64,000 nt of DNA from Actinomycetota bacterium (GTDB lineage: Bacteria; Actinomycetota; Actinomycetes; Actinomycetales; Dermatophilaceae): assembly GCA_020161815.1 (NCBI GenBank), contig JAIUOP010000002.1, positions 310,001-374,000 on the forward strand, given 5' to 3'. Position numbers and translations under genes: made by a program. Numbering within the stretch: the first letter of the stretch is position 1; the number at the start of each line of letters is the position of its first letter. The notes beneath the pieces are model-generated. The model searched no databases, had not been told where the DNA came from, and worked only from the letters and a program-made list of their open reading frames with translations. Positions 38,018 through 47,058 of this stretch are shown piece after piece.

Positions 38018-38281
38018 TCAGAGGTGGGCGTAGACGTCGTCGGGCGTCAGGCCCTTGGCGACCATGAGGACCTGGAGGTGGTAGACCAGCTGGCTGATCT
38101 CCTCGGCGGTCTCGCGGTCCGACTGGTACTCGGCGGCCATCCACACCTCGGCGGCCTCCTCGACGATCTTCTTGCCGATCGCGTGGACGCCGGCGTCGAG
38201 GGCGCGCACGGTGCCCGAGCCCTCGGGGCGGGTCACGGCCTTCTCGGCGAGCTCGGCATACAGGGTCTCGAACGTCTTCAC
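38018..38281 (-). CDS. hisE: Phosphoribosyl-ATP pyrophosphatase
   Basis: An 87-residue all-helical MazG-like enzyme hydrolysing PR-ATP to [19 protein letters not shown] and the following acidic residues are the metal-binding EExxE-like core, and [19 protein letters not shown] is the conserved C-terminal half. GTG 38281 is preceded at 6 nt by TACCCT and no ribosome-binding site, so the mRNA is probably leaderless. It heads a hisE-hisG-PH unit. Confidence 0.94.
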   Translation of the reverse strand: MKTFETLYAELAEKAVTRPEGSGTVRALDAGVHAIGKKIVEEAAEVWMAAEYQSDRETAEEISQLVYHLQVLMVAKGLTPDDVYAHL

Positions 38282-38287
38282 CCGACA

Positions 38288-38293
38288 AGGGTA
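38288..38293 (-). promoter_or_regulatory. hisE -10 element, leaderless spacing
   Basis: TACCCT on the minus strand followed by 6 nt and GTG 38281. Its upstream edge touches the ribM terminator stem. Confidence 0.45.
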
Positions 38294-38324
38294 CGGGGGC
38301 GGAGGATCGCTCCCCCGCCCCCGT
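38293..38324 (-). terminator. Strong hairpin after ribM
   Basis: 10-bp stem ACGGGGGCGG (38293-38302) with its complement (38315-38324), plus GGA/TCC inside. A second stem, GCCGACG (38335-38341) with CGTCGGC (38350-38356), lies closer to the ribM stop. Confidence 0.65.
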
Positions 38325-38361
38325 CCGTGCGGTGGCCGACGCCGTATGCCGTCGGCTCGCC

Positions 38362-39144
38362 TCAGCGCGCGGCCGCCGTCTCCCGGTCCCCGGGCGACGT
38401 CGTGCCCGACCCGGCCGCGCGGGTCGCCTTGACCCACTGGGTGAAGCCGTAGAGGACGAAGAGGCCGTAGAAGATGTACATCACGGCCGTGGGGACGTAG
38501 CCCGTGGCGAAGCCCAGCGGCACGCCGACCAGGTCGACGCCGATCCACGCCAGCCAGAACTCGTTCCAGCCCCGCGCCATCGCATAGGTGGCGATGATCG
38601 AGCCGACGAAGATCCAGGCGTCGCACCAGTAGAACCACCACTGGGGGGTCCAGTACGGGTTCGGCGCGAGGTTCCACAGGGCGACGAAGACCTGGTGGAC
38701 GAGGACGGTGCCGAGCAGCCAGACCGCGACCATGGCGAAGCGCTCCCTGGTCGTGGCCCAGCGCGGCGTGATCGCGGCTGCGGCGGCGGTGTCGATGCCG
38801 CGGGCCTTGCGGCTCTCGTTCCATCGCCACCAGCCGTAGATGCTCGTGACGATGAAGAAGACCTGCCGGCCGGCCTGCCCGAAGAGAGGGATCCGCTGGT
38901 CGGCGCCGAAGAGGGCACCGAGGTAGACGAAGAACAGGATGATGTTGGCGCTGATGCCGATCGGCCAGGCCCACACCCAGCGCTTCATGCCGTACCACGC
39001 GGACACGATGCCGATGAGGACGCCGAGGACCTCGAGGCCGTGGATCGAGTAGCTGCCGATGGGGATGGTCCAGTCGAGGAGCCGCTGGAAGATGTTGGCG
39101 CTGGCGGCATCGGCCGCGGCCAGGGCCGTGAGGGTGCTGATCAT
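38362..39144 (-). CDS. ribM: PnuC-family riboflavin transporter (RibM/PnuX type)
   Basis: A 260-residue inner-membrane protein with about seven helices ([20 protein letters not shown], then [19 protein letters not shown], and [19 protein letters not shown]). The tryptophan-rich stretch [12 protein letters not shown] and the paired WNxxWW-like segments place it in the PnuC family of vitamin facilitators. PnuC proteins carry nicotinamide riboside, but the FMN riboswitch upstream points to riboflavin, as for RibM of Streptomyces and PnuX of corynebacteria. ATG 39144 begins at [15 protein letters not shown]. No riboflavin synthesis genes are in the window. Confidence 0.88.
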   Translation of the reverse strand: MISTLTALAAADAASANIFQRLLDWTIPIGSYSIHGLEVLGVLIGIVSAWYGMKRWVWAWPIGISANIILFFVYLGALFGADQRIPLFGQAGRQVFFIVTSIYGWWRWNESRKARGIDTAAAAAITPRWATTRERFAMVAVWLLGTVLVHQVFVALWNLAPNPYWTPQWWFYWCDAWIFVGSIIATYAMARGWNEFWLAWIGVDLVGVPLGFATGYVPTAVMYIFYGLFVLYGFTQWVKATRAAGSGTTSPGDRETAAAR

Positions 39145-39243
39145 GAGGGGCGTTCGTCCTTCGGAGTCGTACTTGTTCGGATGGACGAACTCCGGGGAAA
39201 CGCTCGCCATCGGAGCGGCCGGTGGGCGCGCGAGGCGAGCACC

Positions 39244-39259
39244 CGGCATACCGATGCCG
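39244..39259 (-). promoter_or_regulatory. Hairpin in the ribM leader, possible expression platform
   Basis: CGGCAT and ATGCCG form a 6-bp stem with a 4-nt loop just 3' of the aptamer on the minus strand. It could be part of the switch between free and FMN-bound states. The rest of the leader (39145-39243) shows no clear terminator. Confidence 0.35.
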
Positions 39260-39262
39260 TTC

Positions 39263-39385
39263 GTGCTACCTACCATCCGGACTTTCACCGTCGGTCCCGG
39301 AGTTTCACCGGGTCAACCGCTGGCTGGCTGCGAGCGGGTCGTGGACTGTCACCACCGGTTCGGAATTGCACCGACCCCGGAGCAC
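39263..39385 (-). ncRNA. FMN riboswitch (RFN element)
   Basis: On the minus strand the element shows the RFN landmarks in order: GGGGTCGGTG, then CCGAACCGGTGGTGACAGTC, CACGACCC, a variable arm with GGTTGACCCGGTG, GGGACCGACGGTGAAAG and TCCGGATGG. GTGCT at the 5' end pairs with AGCAC at the 3' end as the closing P1 helix. It lies about 120 nt upstream of the ribM ATG, so FMN should switch off the transporter. The 354-bp gap 39145-39498 is otherwise empty. Confidence 0.95.
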
Positions 39386-39498
39386 GTGGCGTCAGTATGC
39401 CGTGTGCCCGCCGGGTGGGCACAGCCCGGTCCGTATGGCAGCCCTCACACCGTGGTCGGGGTGGGGGGCGACCGGTGCCGAGGTGGCAGGGTGAGGCC

Positions 39499-40599
39499 AT
39501 GAGCAGTGCCGGGGACGCGGTGGCAGGTGGGCGCGGGCCGGGGGGCGACCTCGGGTTCGGGCCGAAGCTGCTGCTCGTCCTCGGCGCCACGGTCCTGGTC
39601 ATGGCCGGCCTGCGGGAGATCGGCAACCTGATCGGGCCGGTCTTCCTCGCGCTCACCCTCGCCGTGGCGGTCCGGCCGATCGGGCACTGGCTGCGCGCGA
39701 GGGGCGTGCGCTCCGGCCTGAGCACGGTGCTGGTGCTGCTCGTCCTCTACGTCCTGCTCTTCGGGATGTTGGCGGTCCTGGGGCTGGCCGTCTCCCAGCT
39801 CGTGGGCACGCTGCCCGACTACGCCGACCAGTTCACGACGCTGACCCAGTCGGTGCTCGGCTGGCTCTCCGACCACGGCATCCACCAGGACGCCCTCGAC
39901 CGGGCCCGGTCGGAGGTGAGCGTCGGCACCCTCGTCGGCGTCGCGCAGGGGTTGCTGTCGAGCCTGACCTCGGGTGCGAGCCTGGTGCTCTTCCTCCTGC
40001 TGTCGGTGGCCTTCCTCGTCATCGACACCGCGGGCCTCGAGGGTCGTGCGGCCATGGTCCGTCGGGCCCAGCCGCACCTCAGCGCCGCGCTGGAGGACTT
40101 CTCGCACCGGGTGCGGCGCTACTGGGGCTTCTCGGCGCTCTTCGGGCTCGTGCTCGCGGTCGCCGACTACCTCGCCCTGCTCGTCCTCGGTGTGCCGCTG
40201 GCGCTCACGTGGGCGGTCGTGGCGTTCATCTGCAACTTCGTGCCGAACGTGGGGTTCGTGCTCGCGCTCGTCCCACCGGCGATCCTCGCCCTGCTCAGCG
40301 GCGGCCCGTGGCTGGCCCTCGGGGTGGTCGTGTCGTACATGGTGATCAGCTTCGTCGTGCAGACCCTGCTCCTGCCGAAGTTCATGGGCGACGCGGTGGG
40401 GCTCAACACGACGACGACGTTCATGTCGCTCGTCTTCTGGACCGGGATCATCGGCGCCCTCGGGGCACTGCTCGCGATCCCGCTCACGCTGCTGGTCAAG
40501 GCCCTCGTCATCGACTCCACACCGTCGTTGCGCTGGTTGGGTGCCTTCGTCTCCAGCGCCGACTCCGCCGCTCGGGTGGAGGGCTCCTCCGGGCCCTGA
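39499..40599 (+). CDS. AI-2E family transporter (PF01594)
   Basis: A 366-residue membrane protein with about eight helices. A first pair (LLLVLGATVLVMAGL, IGPVFLALTLAVAVRPIGHW) is followed by an amphipathic stretch of about 60 residues and a C-terminal helical block with FICNFVPNVGFVLALVPPAI and PKFMGDAVGLNTTTTFMSL, the conserved NFVPNVG signature region. Members include the AI-2 exporter TqsA and sodium/proton antiporters; substrate here unknown. ATG 39499 is preceded by GTGAGG. It is divergent from ribM and its riboswitch. Confidence 0.87.
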   Translation: MSSAGDAVAGGRGPGGDLGFGPKLLLVLGATVLVMAGLREIGNLIGPVFLALTLAVAVRPIGHWLRARGVRSGLSTVLVLLVLYVLLFGMLAVLGLAVSQLVGTLPDYADQFTTLTQSVLGWLSDHGIHQDALDRARSEVSVGTLVGVAQGLLSSLTSGASLVLFLLLSVAFLVIDTAGLEGRAAMVRRAQPHLSAALEDFSHRVRRYWGFSALFGLVLAVADYLALLVLGVPLALTWAVVAFICNFVPNVGFVLALVPPAILALLSGGPWLALGVVVSYMVISFVVQTLLLPKFMGDAVGLNTTTTFMSLVFWTGIIGALGALLAIPLTLLVKALVIDSTPSLRWLGAFVSSADSAARVEGSSGP

Positions 40600-40609
40600 C
40601 CTGAGGGCG

Positions 40610-40623
40610 GGGTGGCGCCACCC
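40610..40623. terminator. 14-bp palindrome after the AI-2E gene
   Basis: Perfect palindrome GGGTGGCGCCACCC, 10 bases after the stop codon, able to fold into a short hairpin. Confidence 0.4.
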
Positions 40624-40639
40624 GGCTCCTCACCCGGTG

Positions 40640-40683
40640 GCGGAGCGGATCGGTGTCACCCCGACGACACCGGCACGCTCCGC
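40640..40683. repeat. 44-bp repeat R1 with inverted ends
   Basis: GCGGAGCG (40640-40647) pairs with CGCTCCGC (40676-40683); inside, CGGTGTC pairs with GACACCG. It matches R2 (41072-41115) at 36 of 44 positions in the same orientation. Confidence 0.75.
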
Positions 40684-40737
40684 GAGGTGGGGAGCCGCCG
40701 GCCTCAGGCAGCGGCAGCCCGCGGCACGAGGCACCGG

Positions 40738-41013
40738 TCACCACACCGTGCGACCGACCCGAGGAAGCCCCGGGCCCACGTATGCCGCGGACTCCAGGAT
40801 GAGCGCCGCATCCGGCCCGTAGTGCAGCAGGGCCGCGGTGGCGCGCGCCCGCCAGTCGAGAGGGCCACCGTGCGTGATGTACACGCCGGGGTGGACGACG
40901 CGCCAGCCGCCGCGCCCCAGCCGCCAGCGCAGGGCCGACGGAGTCAGGAACAGCAGCGCCTGCTCACGGGTCACCAGGCCCTGCTGGGAGCGCGCCAGCG
41001 CCTCAAGGTTCAT
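40738..41013 (-). pseudogene. N-terminal remnant of an AbiEi-like / DUF559-type protein
   Basis: A 91-residue open frame beginning MNLEALARSQQGLVTREQAL, an N-terminal winged-helix segment (SALRWRLGRGGWRVVHPGVY) typical of actinobacterial AbiEi antitoxin-like proteins of about 280-320 residues, often with a C-terminal endonuclease-like domain. The frame stops after VGRTVW and the rest is absent, so this is most likely a decayed fragment. LLFLTPS may lack two residues relative to relatives. It lies between two 44-bp repeats. No partner AbiEii toxin is seen. A small functional protein cannot be excluded. Confidence 0.6.
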
Positions 41014-41071
41014 GGCCGCCAGTGTCTCCAGATCTCAACCCGCACCTCGCCGTTCTCCACAGGTGCCGATC

Positions 41072-41115
41072 GCGGAGCGTTCTGGTGCCACCCCCACGAC
41101 AGCTGCACGCTCCGC
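41072..41115. repeat. 44-bp repeat R2 with inverted ends
   Basis: GCGGAGCG (41072-41079) pairs with CGCTCCGC (41108-41115). Same length and orientation as R1; both ends and the central CACCCC and ACGACA are shared. Confidence 0.75.
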
Positions 41116-41149
41116 CACGTCACGTGGGCCGCACCCGGTGGCCGTCAGG

Positions 41150-41770
41150 TCACACCATGTCGATGCCCAGGGGCGGCAGGAGACCGAGCGCCCCCGTCGC
41201 GTCGACCCGCAGTCCCTTGACCCTGTTCTCCCGCGGGTCCAGGACCCAGCCGATGGCGCCGACGAGCGAGGCGCCACGCAGGTCTGCCCGCTCGAAGCGC
41301 GCGCCCATGAGGTCGCTGCCGTCGAAGTCCACCCGCCGCAGGTCGGTCCCGGTGAAGTCCGCGTCGCGCAGCCGGCAGCGACGGAAGGTCGTGCCCGAGA
41401 GGTCGCAGCCGGCGAACGAGGCGTCATCCATCCGGCAGTCCTCGAAGACGTTGGGGTCCAGGACCGGCCCGGCTGCGGTGCCCGACCAACCCAGGCCGAG
41501 CATCCGGCAGGACACGAAGGTGCAGCCGGTGAAGCGCGAGCCGACGAGGTCGGCCATCGACAGGTCGACGGACTCGAAGCGGCAGTCGACGAAGGTACAC
41601 CCGACCAGCCGGGCCTGGCTCAGCGACAGGCCGACCACGCGGCAGCCGTCGAGGTCCAGTCCGCGCACGCCCGTCCTCGGAGCCAGCCCCTCGGTGATGG
41701 TGACGGACGCGGCATACGCCCCGACGTCGGCGAGTGCGACCCCTCGCTCAGCCCCGCCGTCGCCGGCCAT
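41150..41770 (-). CDS. Pentapeptide-repeat protein
   Basis: A 206-residue protein built from A(D/N)LxX-type pentapeptides: GLDLDGCRVVGLSLSQARLV, SVDLSMADLVGSRFTGCTFV, then DADFTGTDLRRVDFDGSDLM and ARFERADLRGASL. These form a right-handed square beta-helix; some relatives (MfpA, Qnr) mimic DNA and protect gyrase, others have no known role. A break at about residues 93-110 (GWSGTAAGPVLDP) splits the helix in two. ATG 41770 shares one base with the rpe stop (TGATG), so it is coupled to rpe. Function is unknown. Confidence 0.87.
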   Translation of the reverse strand: MAGDGGAERGVALADVGAYAASVTITEGLAPRTGVRGLDLDGCRVVGLSLSQARLVGCTFVDCRFESVDLSMADLVGSRFTGCTFVSCRMLGLGWSGTAAGPVLDPNVFEDCRMDDASFAGCDLSGTTFRRCRLRDADFTGTDLRRVDFDGSDLMGARFERADLRGASLVGAIGWVLDPRENRVKGLRVDATGALGLLPPLGIDMV

Positions 41771-42426
41771 CAGTGCCGGTGTCGAGCCACGAGTGAGCGC
41801 AGGTGGTCCACCGCGTCGGCCGCGACCTCGGCGCCGTAGACGGCCGATCCGGCGACGAAGACATCGGCCCCGGCCACCGCGCACTGCTCGATGGTCCTCG
41901 CCGAGACCCCTCCGTCGACCTGGATCCAGATCTCGCCGCCATGCCGGCGCACGGCCTCGCGCACCTCACGCACCTTGGGCATCTGGTCGGCCATGAAGGA
42001 CTGGCCGCCGAAACCGGGCTCCACGGTCATGACCAGGACCATGTCGACCTCGGCGAGGAGGTCGGCATACGGAGCGAAGGGAGTCCCCGGCTTGAGGGCG
42101 AAGCAGGAGCGGGCGCCGGCAGCCCGGATGTCCCGCGCCAGCCGCACCGGGTCCGCGGCTGCCTCGATGTGGAAGGTGACCGACTTCGCCCCGGCCTCGG
42201 CATAGGGCGGCGCCCACCGGTCGGGGTCCTCGATCATCAGGTGGCAGTCGATGGGGATCGGCGAGACCCGCAACAGGGCCTCGACGACCGGCAGCCCGAG
42301 GGTGAGGTTGGGGACGAAGTGGTTGTCCATGACGTCGACGTGGGCCCAGTCCGCGTTGCGGATGGCGGCCAGCTCGGACTGGAGGTTGGCGAAGTCTGCG
42401 GACAGGATCGACGGCGAGATCTGCAC
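41770..42426 (-). CDS. rpe: Ribulose-phosphate 3-epimerase
   Basis: A 218-residue TIM barrel interconverting ribulose-5-phosphate and xylulose-5-phosphate. Metal and catalytic residues are visible: [44 protein letters not shown] and [15 protein letters not shown] 42426 gives the standard start. rsmB lies 25 nt upstream on the same strand, part of the conserved priA-fmt-rsmB-rpe order. Confidence 0.96.
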   Translation of the reverse strand: MQISPSILSADFANLQSELAAIRNADWAHVDVMDNHFVPNLTLGLPVVEALLRVSPIPIDCHLMIEDPDRWAPPYAEAGAKSVTFHIEAAADPVRLARDIRAAGARSCFALKPGTPFAPYADLLAEVDMVLVMTVEPGFGGQSFMADQMPKVREVREAVRRHGGEIWIQVDGGVSARTIEQCAVAGADVFVAGSAVYGAEVAADAVDHLRSLVARHRH

Positions 42427-42451
42427 GGCGACAACCCTATCCGGGCCCAGG

Positions 42452-43924
42452 TCAGTGGGTGCGACGCAGCAGCGCGAGGAACATCCCGTCGGTGCCGTGC
42501 AGGTGCGGCCAGAGCTGGATGTGGGGTCCCTCGCCGAGGTCGGTCAGCGCTCCCCCGCTGGCCTCCTCGACGACAGCGCGGGCATCGAGGACCTCCACGT
42601 CGTCCCGCTTCCTGACGACGTCACGGACGACGAAGGTGGTCTCGGCCAGGTGCGGGCTGCAGGTGGCATAGGCCACGACGCCACCGGGCGCCACCGCGTC
42701 GAGCGCCGACCGGAGCAGGTCACGCTGGAGCGGTCCGAGGGCGGTGACATCACCGGGCTGACGCCGCCACCGGGCCTCCGGCCGTCGCCGCAGGGCCCCC
42801 AGGCCGGTGCAGGGGGCGTCGACGAGGACCCGCTCGTAGCCCCCCGGCTCGTCCTCGCCGTAGTTGCGGCCGTCCCCGGTGCGGACCTCGACGGTGCAGC
42901 CGCGGGCCGCCGCTGCCTCGATGGCCGGGGCCAGTGTCTGCCGCACGAGGTCGGCGCGGTGCTCACTGACCTCGTTGGCGACCAGGTCGGCGCCGGCGTA
43001 CGGGGCCAGCCCGGCCAGCAGACCCGCCTTGCCTCCGGGGCCGGCGCACAGGTCCAGCCAGCGGCCCTTCGCCCTCCCCTGCACCCCGGTGGGCACCGCG
43101 GCGAGCGCGAGCGCGATGAGCTGGGAGCCCTCGTCCTGCACGGCAGCCCGCCCGTCCCGGACCTCCGCGAGGTCGGCCGGCTGCCCTGAGTCGAGCACGA
43201 CGGCGGTGGGGGCCCACGCGCCGGCCACCCCTCCCTGGGCCACCAGGTCGGCCACGGTCGTGAGGCCGGGGCGGGCCACGAGGGTCACCTTGGCCGGCTC
43301 GTTGTCGACGCGGAGCAGGTCGGCCAGGGCCGTGTCGCTGCTCTCCGGTCCGGCGGCGCCGTGCCCGATGAGCGCGGCCCGCAGGGCGCCCACGATCCAC
43401 TCGGGGTGGGACCACTCCAGCGCGAGGGCGGCCATCCCGCCACCGTCCGGACGCACCCGGTCCAGCCAGGTGTCGCGGTCGGCCTCGCTGACTCGGCGCA
43501 GCACGGCGTTCACGAATCCCCCCGCCCCCTGCGAGACGACGGCACGAGCCAGCCCCACCGTCTGGTCGAGGGCCGCGTGGTCAGGGACCCGCATGCCGAG
43601 GAGTTGGTGCACGCCCAGACGGAGGACGTCGAGGACCTCGTCGTCGATGCGGGTGACCGCGCGGTCGGCGGCGCGCGCGATGACGGCGTCGTAGAAGCTC
43701 CGGTTGCGCAACGTGCCGAAGGCCAGCTCGGTCGTGAACGCGGCATCGCGCCCGGAGAGCCGCGCGCGGCGCAGCAGCCGGGGCAGCTCGAGGTTGGCGT
43801 ACGCGCCGTCGGCGACCGCCCGCAGCAGTCGGTATGCCGTGGCGCGCGTCGGCTCGGCGCGGCGCGTGCGCTGACCGGGGGCCGTCGCCGAACGAGGGGG
43901 TCGTCGCGATCCCGTGCCGGTCAC
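42452..43924 (-). CDS. rsmB: 16S rRNA (cytosine-967-C5) methyltransferase
   Basis: A 490-residue protein of the RsmB/NOP family. An arginine-rich N-terminal tail of about 35 residues precedes a NusB-like RNA-binding domain ([20 protein letters not shown] to about residue 165). The C-terminal methyltransferase domain has [17 protein letters not shown] for [23 protein letters not shown] with one cysteine, and [13 protein letters not shown] with the catalytic cysteine. GTG 43924 overlaps fmt by 4 nt (GTGA). Confidence 0.93.
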   Translation of the reverse strand: MTGTGSRRPPRSATAPGQRTRRAEPTRATAYRLLRAVADGAYANLELPRLLRRARLSGRDAAFTTELAFGTLRNRSFYDAVIARAADRAVTRIDDEVLDVLRLGVHQLLGMRVPDHAALDQTVGLARAVVSQGAGGFVNAVLRRVSEADRDTWLDRVRPDGGGMAALALEWSHPEWIVGALRAALIGHGAAGPESSDTALADLLRVDNEPAKVTLVARPGLTTVADLVAQGGVAGAWAPTAVVLDSGQPADLAEVRDGRAAVQDEGSQLIALALAAVPTGVQGRAKGRWLDLCAGPGGKAGLLAGLAPYAGADLVANEVSEHRADLVRQTLAPAIEAAAARGCTVEVRTGDGRNYGEDEPGGYERVLVDAPCTGLGALRRRPEARWRRQPGDVTALGPLQRDLLRSALDAVAPGGVVAYATCSPHLAETTFVVRDVVRKRDDVEVLDARAVVEEASGGALTDLGEGPHIQLWPHLHGTDGMFLALLRRTH

Positions 43925-44853
43925 CCGCCCAACACCTCGCCCACGCCGATGCGCACGCCACGGGCCCAGTCGGCCGCCGCCATCTCCTTCTTGCCGGCGG
44001 GGCGCACCGAGCCCAGCCGGACCGGCCCGGAAGCGGTGCCGACGAGGACCGAGCGCTTGTCGGCCAGCAGGCGGCCGGGCGGCAGGGTGGCGGCGTCGTG
44101 CTCGAGGAGGTCGATCGGCCCGAGCCCGAGCCGCTCCCCGCGGAAGGTGGTCCAGGCCCCGGGCTCCGGCGTGCAGCCCCGTATCAGGCGATCGATCGCG
44201 AGGGCCGGACGGCTCCAGGAGACCTCGGCCTCCTCGACCGTCAGCTTGGGGGCCAGGCAGACGCCGTCGGTCGGCTGGTCGCGAGCGACGAGTGATCCGT
44301 CCGCGATGCCGTCGAGCGTGGCGACGAGCAGGCCCGATCCGGCCTCGGCGAGGCGCGCGAGGAGGGTGCCCGCCGTGTCGGTCGGGCGCACGCCCTCGGT
44401 CATGACGCCGAACACCGGACCGGTGTCCAGGCCGGACTCGATCCGGAAGGTGCTGGCGCCGCTGAGCTCGTCCCCGGCGATGATGGCGCGCTGCACGGGG
44501 GCGGCCCCCCGCCAGGCCGGCAGGAGGGAGAAGTGCAGGTTGATCCACCCGTGGGTCGGCACCTCGAGCAGGTCAGGAGGCAGCAGGGCGCCGTAGGCCA
44601 CCACGGCGCACACGTCCGGGGCCAGCGCGGCCAGGGACTCCCGGAAGCCGGGCTCGCGGGGGCTGTCCGGCGTGAGGACCGGCAGCCCCAGGGCCGTGGC
44701 GAGCTCCTTGACCGGCGAGGGCTGCAGGCTCCGGCCTCGGCCGGCCCGGGCATCCGGTCGCGTGACCACCCCGACCACCTCGTGCGTGGACCGGGCCAGG
44801 GCACGCAGCGAGGGCAGCGCCACCTCCGGCGTGCCCGCGAAGACGACCCTCAC
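43921..44853 (-). CDS. fmt: Methionyl-tRNA formyltransferase
   Basis: A 310-residue enzyme that formylates initiator Met-tRNA with 10-formyl-THF. The catalytic domain begins [19 protein letters not shown]; the active-site stretch is [20 protein letters not shown] (Asn and His catalytic, SLLP motif), and [10 protein letters not shown] carries the essential Asp. The C-terminal OB-like domain starts near residue 205. GTG 44853 fits the family start. It lies between priA and rsmB, the usual actinobacterial order. Confidence 0.95.
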   Translation of the reverse strand: MRVVFAGTPEVALPSLRALARSTHEVVGVVTRPDARAGRGRSLQPSPVKELATALGLPVLTPDSPREPGFRESLAALAPDVCAVVAYGALLPPDLLEVPTHGWINLHFSLLPAWRGAAPVQRAIIAGDELSGASTFRIESGLDTGPVFGVMTEGVRPTDTAGTLLARLAEAGSGLLVATLDGIADGSLVARDQPTDGVCLAPKLTVEEAEVSWSRPALAIDRLIRGCTPEPGAWTTFRGERLGLGPIDLLEHDAATLPPGRLLADKRSVLVGTASGPVRLGSVRPAGKKEMAAADWARGVRIGVGEVLGG

Positions 44854-44937
44854 CCCACCACCGCCTGGTTCGTGCGGGCGCGTTCCCGCTCCGCTGCCTT
44901 CGCCTGTCCACCAAGTCTAGGAGGGGGCACGGGCAGG

Positions 44938-46992
44938 TCAGGAAAGGGGGTCCACCGGGTCGAGGCGGACCGTGACCGGCTCCCCCTGCCGTCCCGCGGC
45001 CCAGCGGGCCCGGGCCTGCTTGAGGACGGTGGCCAGGGCCACCCGATCGGACTCCTCGACACTGATGATGAGCCGCTCTGGTCCCCCTTCGGACACGGGC
45101 AGCGGCCCCATCAGGCGCGCACTGGAGGGCCAGGGAGCCGCACGAGTGGCCGCCGCGAGGTCGGCACGCTGGCCGGTGACGGTCCCGACGACCGCACTGG
45201 GCGGCAGGTGGAGGAGCGCGCGATCAGCGAGCTCGCGTTGGGCGAACCATGCGGGGTCCCAGCGCACGAGGGCCTCGACGACGGGCAGGGTCACGTGCGA
45301 CGGGGCGCCACAGAGGACGCCGACCCCGCCGTCGGCGCGAGGCCGGACGAGGGAGAGGGCGCCGATCCATCGGCGCAGGCACTGCTCGGCCGCATCGAGC
45401 TCGGTGCGCTCGAGCAGGGCCCAGGCGTCGAGGAGGAGCGCCGCAGCATACCCGTCCTCGGCGATCGGCTCGGCGCCGGGGGTCGCGACGACCAGGCGCG
45501 GGCCCCCGGGCACCCGGTCGAGCACCTCCTGGCCGCCTGAGGTGTGGACCGGGACCCCGGCGAAGGCGCGGCCGAGCTCCTCCGCGGTGCGGGTGGCACC
45601 GACGACCGCGGACCGCAGGCGCAGCGACCCGCAGTGGGGGCACTCGAAACGACCGGTCACGCGACCGCACCAGCGGCAGCGCGGCGGCGTGCCCGAGCCG
45701 TCGAGGGCGAGCGGACCGGCACACCCCGGACAGCGCGCCGGGCGGCGGCACGAGTCGCAGGACAGGGCGGGCAGGTAACCACGCCGCGGCACCTGGACGA
45801 GGACCGGGCCCCGCTCGAGGCCGGCGTGGGCGGCCTCCCAGGCCACGCGGGGCAACCGGGCCCGTCCGGCTGAGGGATCGCGCTCGGCGTCGCGCTCCTC
45901 TCCGGCCACCCGCACCCGGGCCGTGCGGGCGCGCACCAGGTCGCGGGAGGCGTGCAGGTCCTTGAGCTCCCCGGCCTCCACGAGCGCCTGCACGGCGACC
46001 GAGCGGGTGAGGCCCGCGGGGACGAGGGCGCACCCCTCGACGTCGCGACGCACCCGCGCCACGGTGCGGACGTGGGCATAGGGCGCCCGGGGCTCCAGGT
46101 GGCTGGGGTCCCCGTCGTCCCACCAGGTGATCAGGCCCAGGTCGGGGACCGGTGCATGGACAGCCGCGCGTGTGCCGATGACGCACCGCACGTGCCCACG
46201 GCGCACCTTCAGCCAGGACGAGTACCGCGCCTGCGGCCCCTGGTCCGCGGTCAGGCGCACGTGCCGACCACGCCCCCACCGCCGCACGGCCTCCACCTCC
46301 ACGCGGTCCACGTCGCGCCCGTCGGGCAGGACGATGATCGCGCCGCGACCCGACGCCAGGGTCGCCTGGGCGAGGTCGACGAGCCGGGCGGGCCACTGCT
46401 TGTCGGCATCGGTCGCGGGGGCCAGGAGCAGGCTGGCCGAGGGACTCTCCCCCCTCGCCAACCGCGCCACCAGGGCCTCTCCCCCGCCGTATGCCGTCCA
46501 CCCGGCGCCCGTGGGCGGGTCCAGGCCCTCGTCCGTGTCGCCGACCTGGTCGGGCAGGGCCTTCTCCGCGGCGGCGTGGCGGGGTGGCACGGCCAGGCGC
46601 AGCACGTCCCCGAGGGTGCCGGCGCTCCGCAGGGCGACCTCACGGCATACGGCAAGGAGGGTGGGGCTGAGGACCGGCTCGGGCGAGACCACGCGACGGA
46701 TGGGTGCGAGGCGGCCGCCGAAGTCGGCGGACGGCACTCGCTCGAGCACGAAGCCGTCGAGGTCCCGACCCGAGAAGCGCACCTTGACCCGCACACCGGG
46801 CACCACCTGCGCATCCAGGTCGGCCGGGACCAGGTAGTCGAAGGGCCGGTCCAGGTGCGGCAGGCCGGTGTCGACCTGCACCACCGCGACCGGGTCGACC
46901 ACGGCCGGATCCGAGGGCGTCGTCGCACGTTTCGGAGCCGGCGCCGGAAGCAGGGTCAGCTGCTCCTCGCTCGTCCCCGGTGCGCTCGTCAT
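44938..46992 (-). CDS. priA: PriA-like primosomal protein N', helicase motifs degenerate
   Basis: A 684-residue protein. The N-terminal 3'-DNA-binding domain includes LPHLDRPFDYLVPADL; eight zinc-binding cysteines occur as CDSC, CPGC, CRWC and CPHC (about residues 425-480). Walker A is missing (SLLLAPATDADKQW at that place) and the DEEH box reads WWDDGDPSH, so ATPase and helicase activity are probably lost, as known for actinobacterial PriA. It likely serves replication restart as a structural protein. ATG 46992 begins MTSAPGTSEE. A strong terminator separates it from metK. Confidence 0.92.
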   Translation of the reverse strand: MTSAPGTSEEQLTLLPAPAPKRATTPSDPAVVDPVAVVQVDTGLPHLDRPFDYLVPADLDAQVVPGVRVKVRFSGRDLDGFVLERVPSADFGGRLAPIRRVVSPEPVLSPTLLAVCREVALRSAGTLGDVLRLAVPPRHAAAEKALPDQVGDTDEGLDPPTGAGWTAYGGGEALVARLARGESPSASLLLAPATDADKQWPARLVDLAQATLASGRGAIIVLPDGRDVDRVEVEAVRRWGRGRHVRLTADQGPQARYSSWLKVRRGHVRCVIGTRAAVHAPVPDLGLITWWDDGDPSHLEPRAPYAHVRTVARVRRDVEGCALVPAGLTRSVAVQALVEAGELKDLHASRDLVRARTARVRVAGEERDAERDPSAGRARLPRVAWEAAHAGLERGPVLVQVPRRGYLPALSCDSCRRPARCPGCAGPLALDGSGTPPRCRWCGRVTGRFECPHCGSLRLRSAVVGATRTAEELGRAFAGVPVHTSGGQEVLDRVPGGPRLVVATPGAEPIAEDGYAAALLLDAWALLERTELDAAEQCLRRWIGALSLVRPRADGGVGVLCGAPSHVTLPVVEALVRWDPAWFAQRELADRALLHLPPSAVVGTVTGQRADLAAATRAAPWPSSARLMGPLPVSEGGPERLIISVEESDRVALATVLKQARARWAAGRQGEPVTVRLDPVDPLS

Positions 46993-47004
46993 GCCTCGGA
47001 AGAT

Positions 47005-47042
47005 ACGCCACGGCCCCGACGCGGACGTCGGGGCCGTGGCGT
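47005..47042 (-). terminator. metK terminator
   Basis: A 17-bp perfect stem (47005-47021 with 47026-47042, core GCCACGGCCCCGACG) and 4-nt loop, 17 bases past the metK stop. Confidence 0.8.
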
Positions 47043-47058
47043 GGGCAGTGCGCGTCGA

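Noticed and set aside
44938..46992. priA as a pseudogene because Walker A is missing
   Set aside because: Loss of helicase motifs is normal for actinobacterial PriA; all eight zinc cysteines and the full length are intact.
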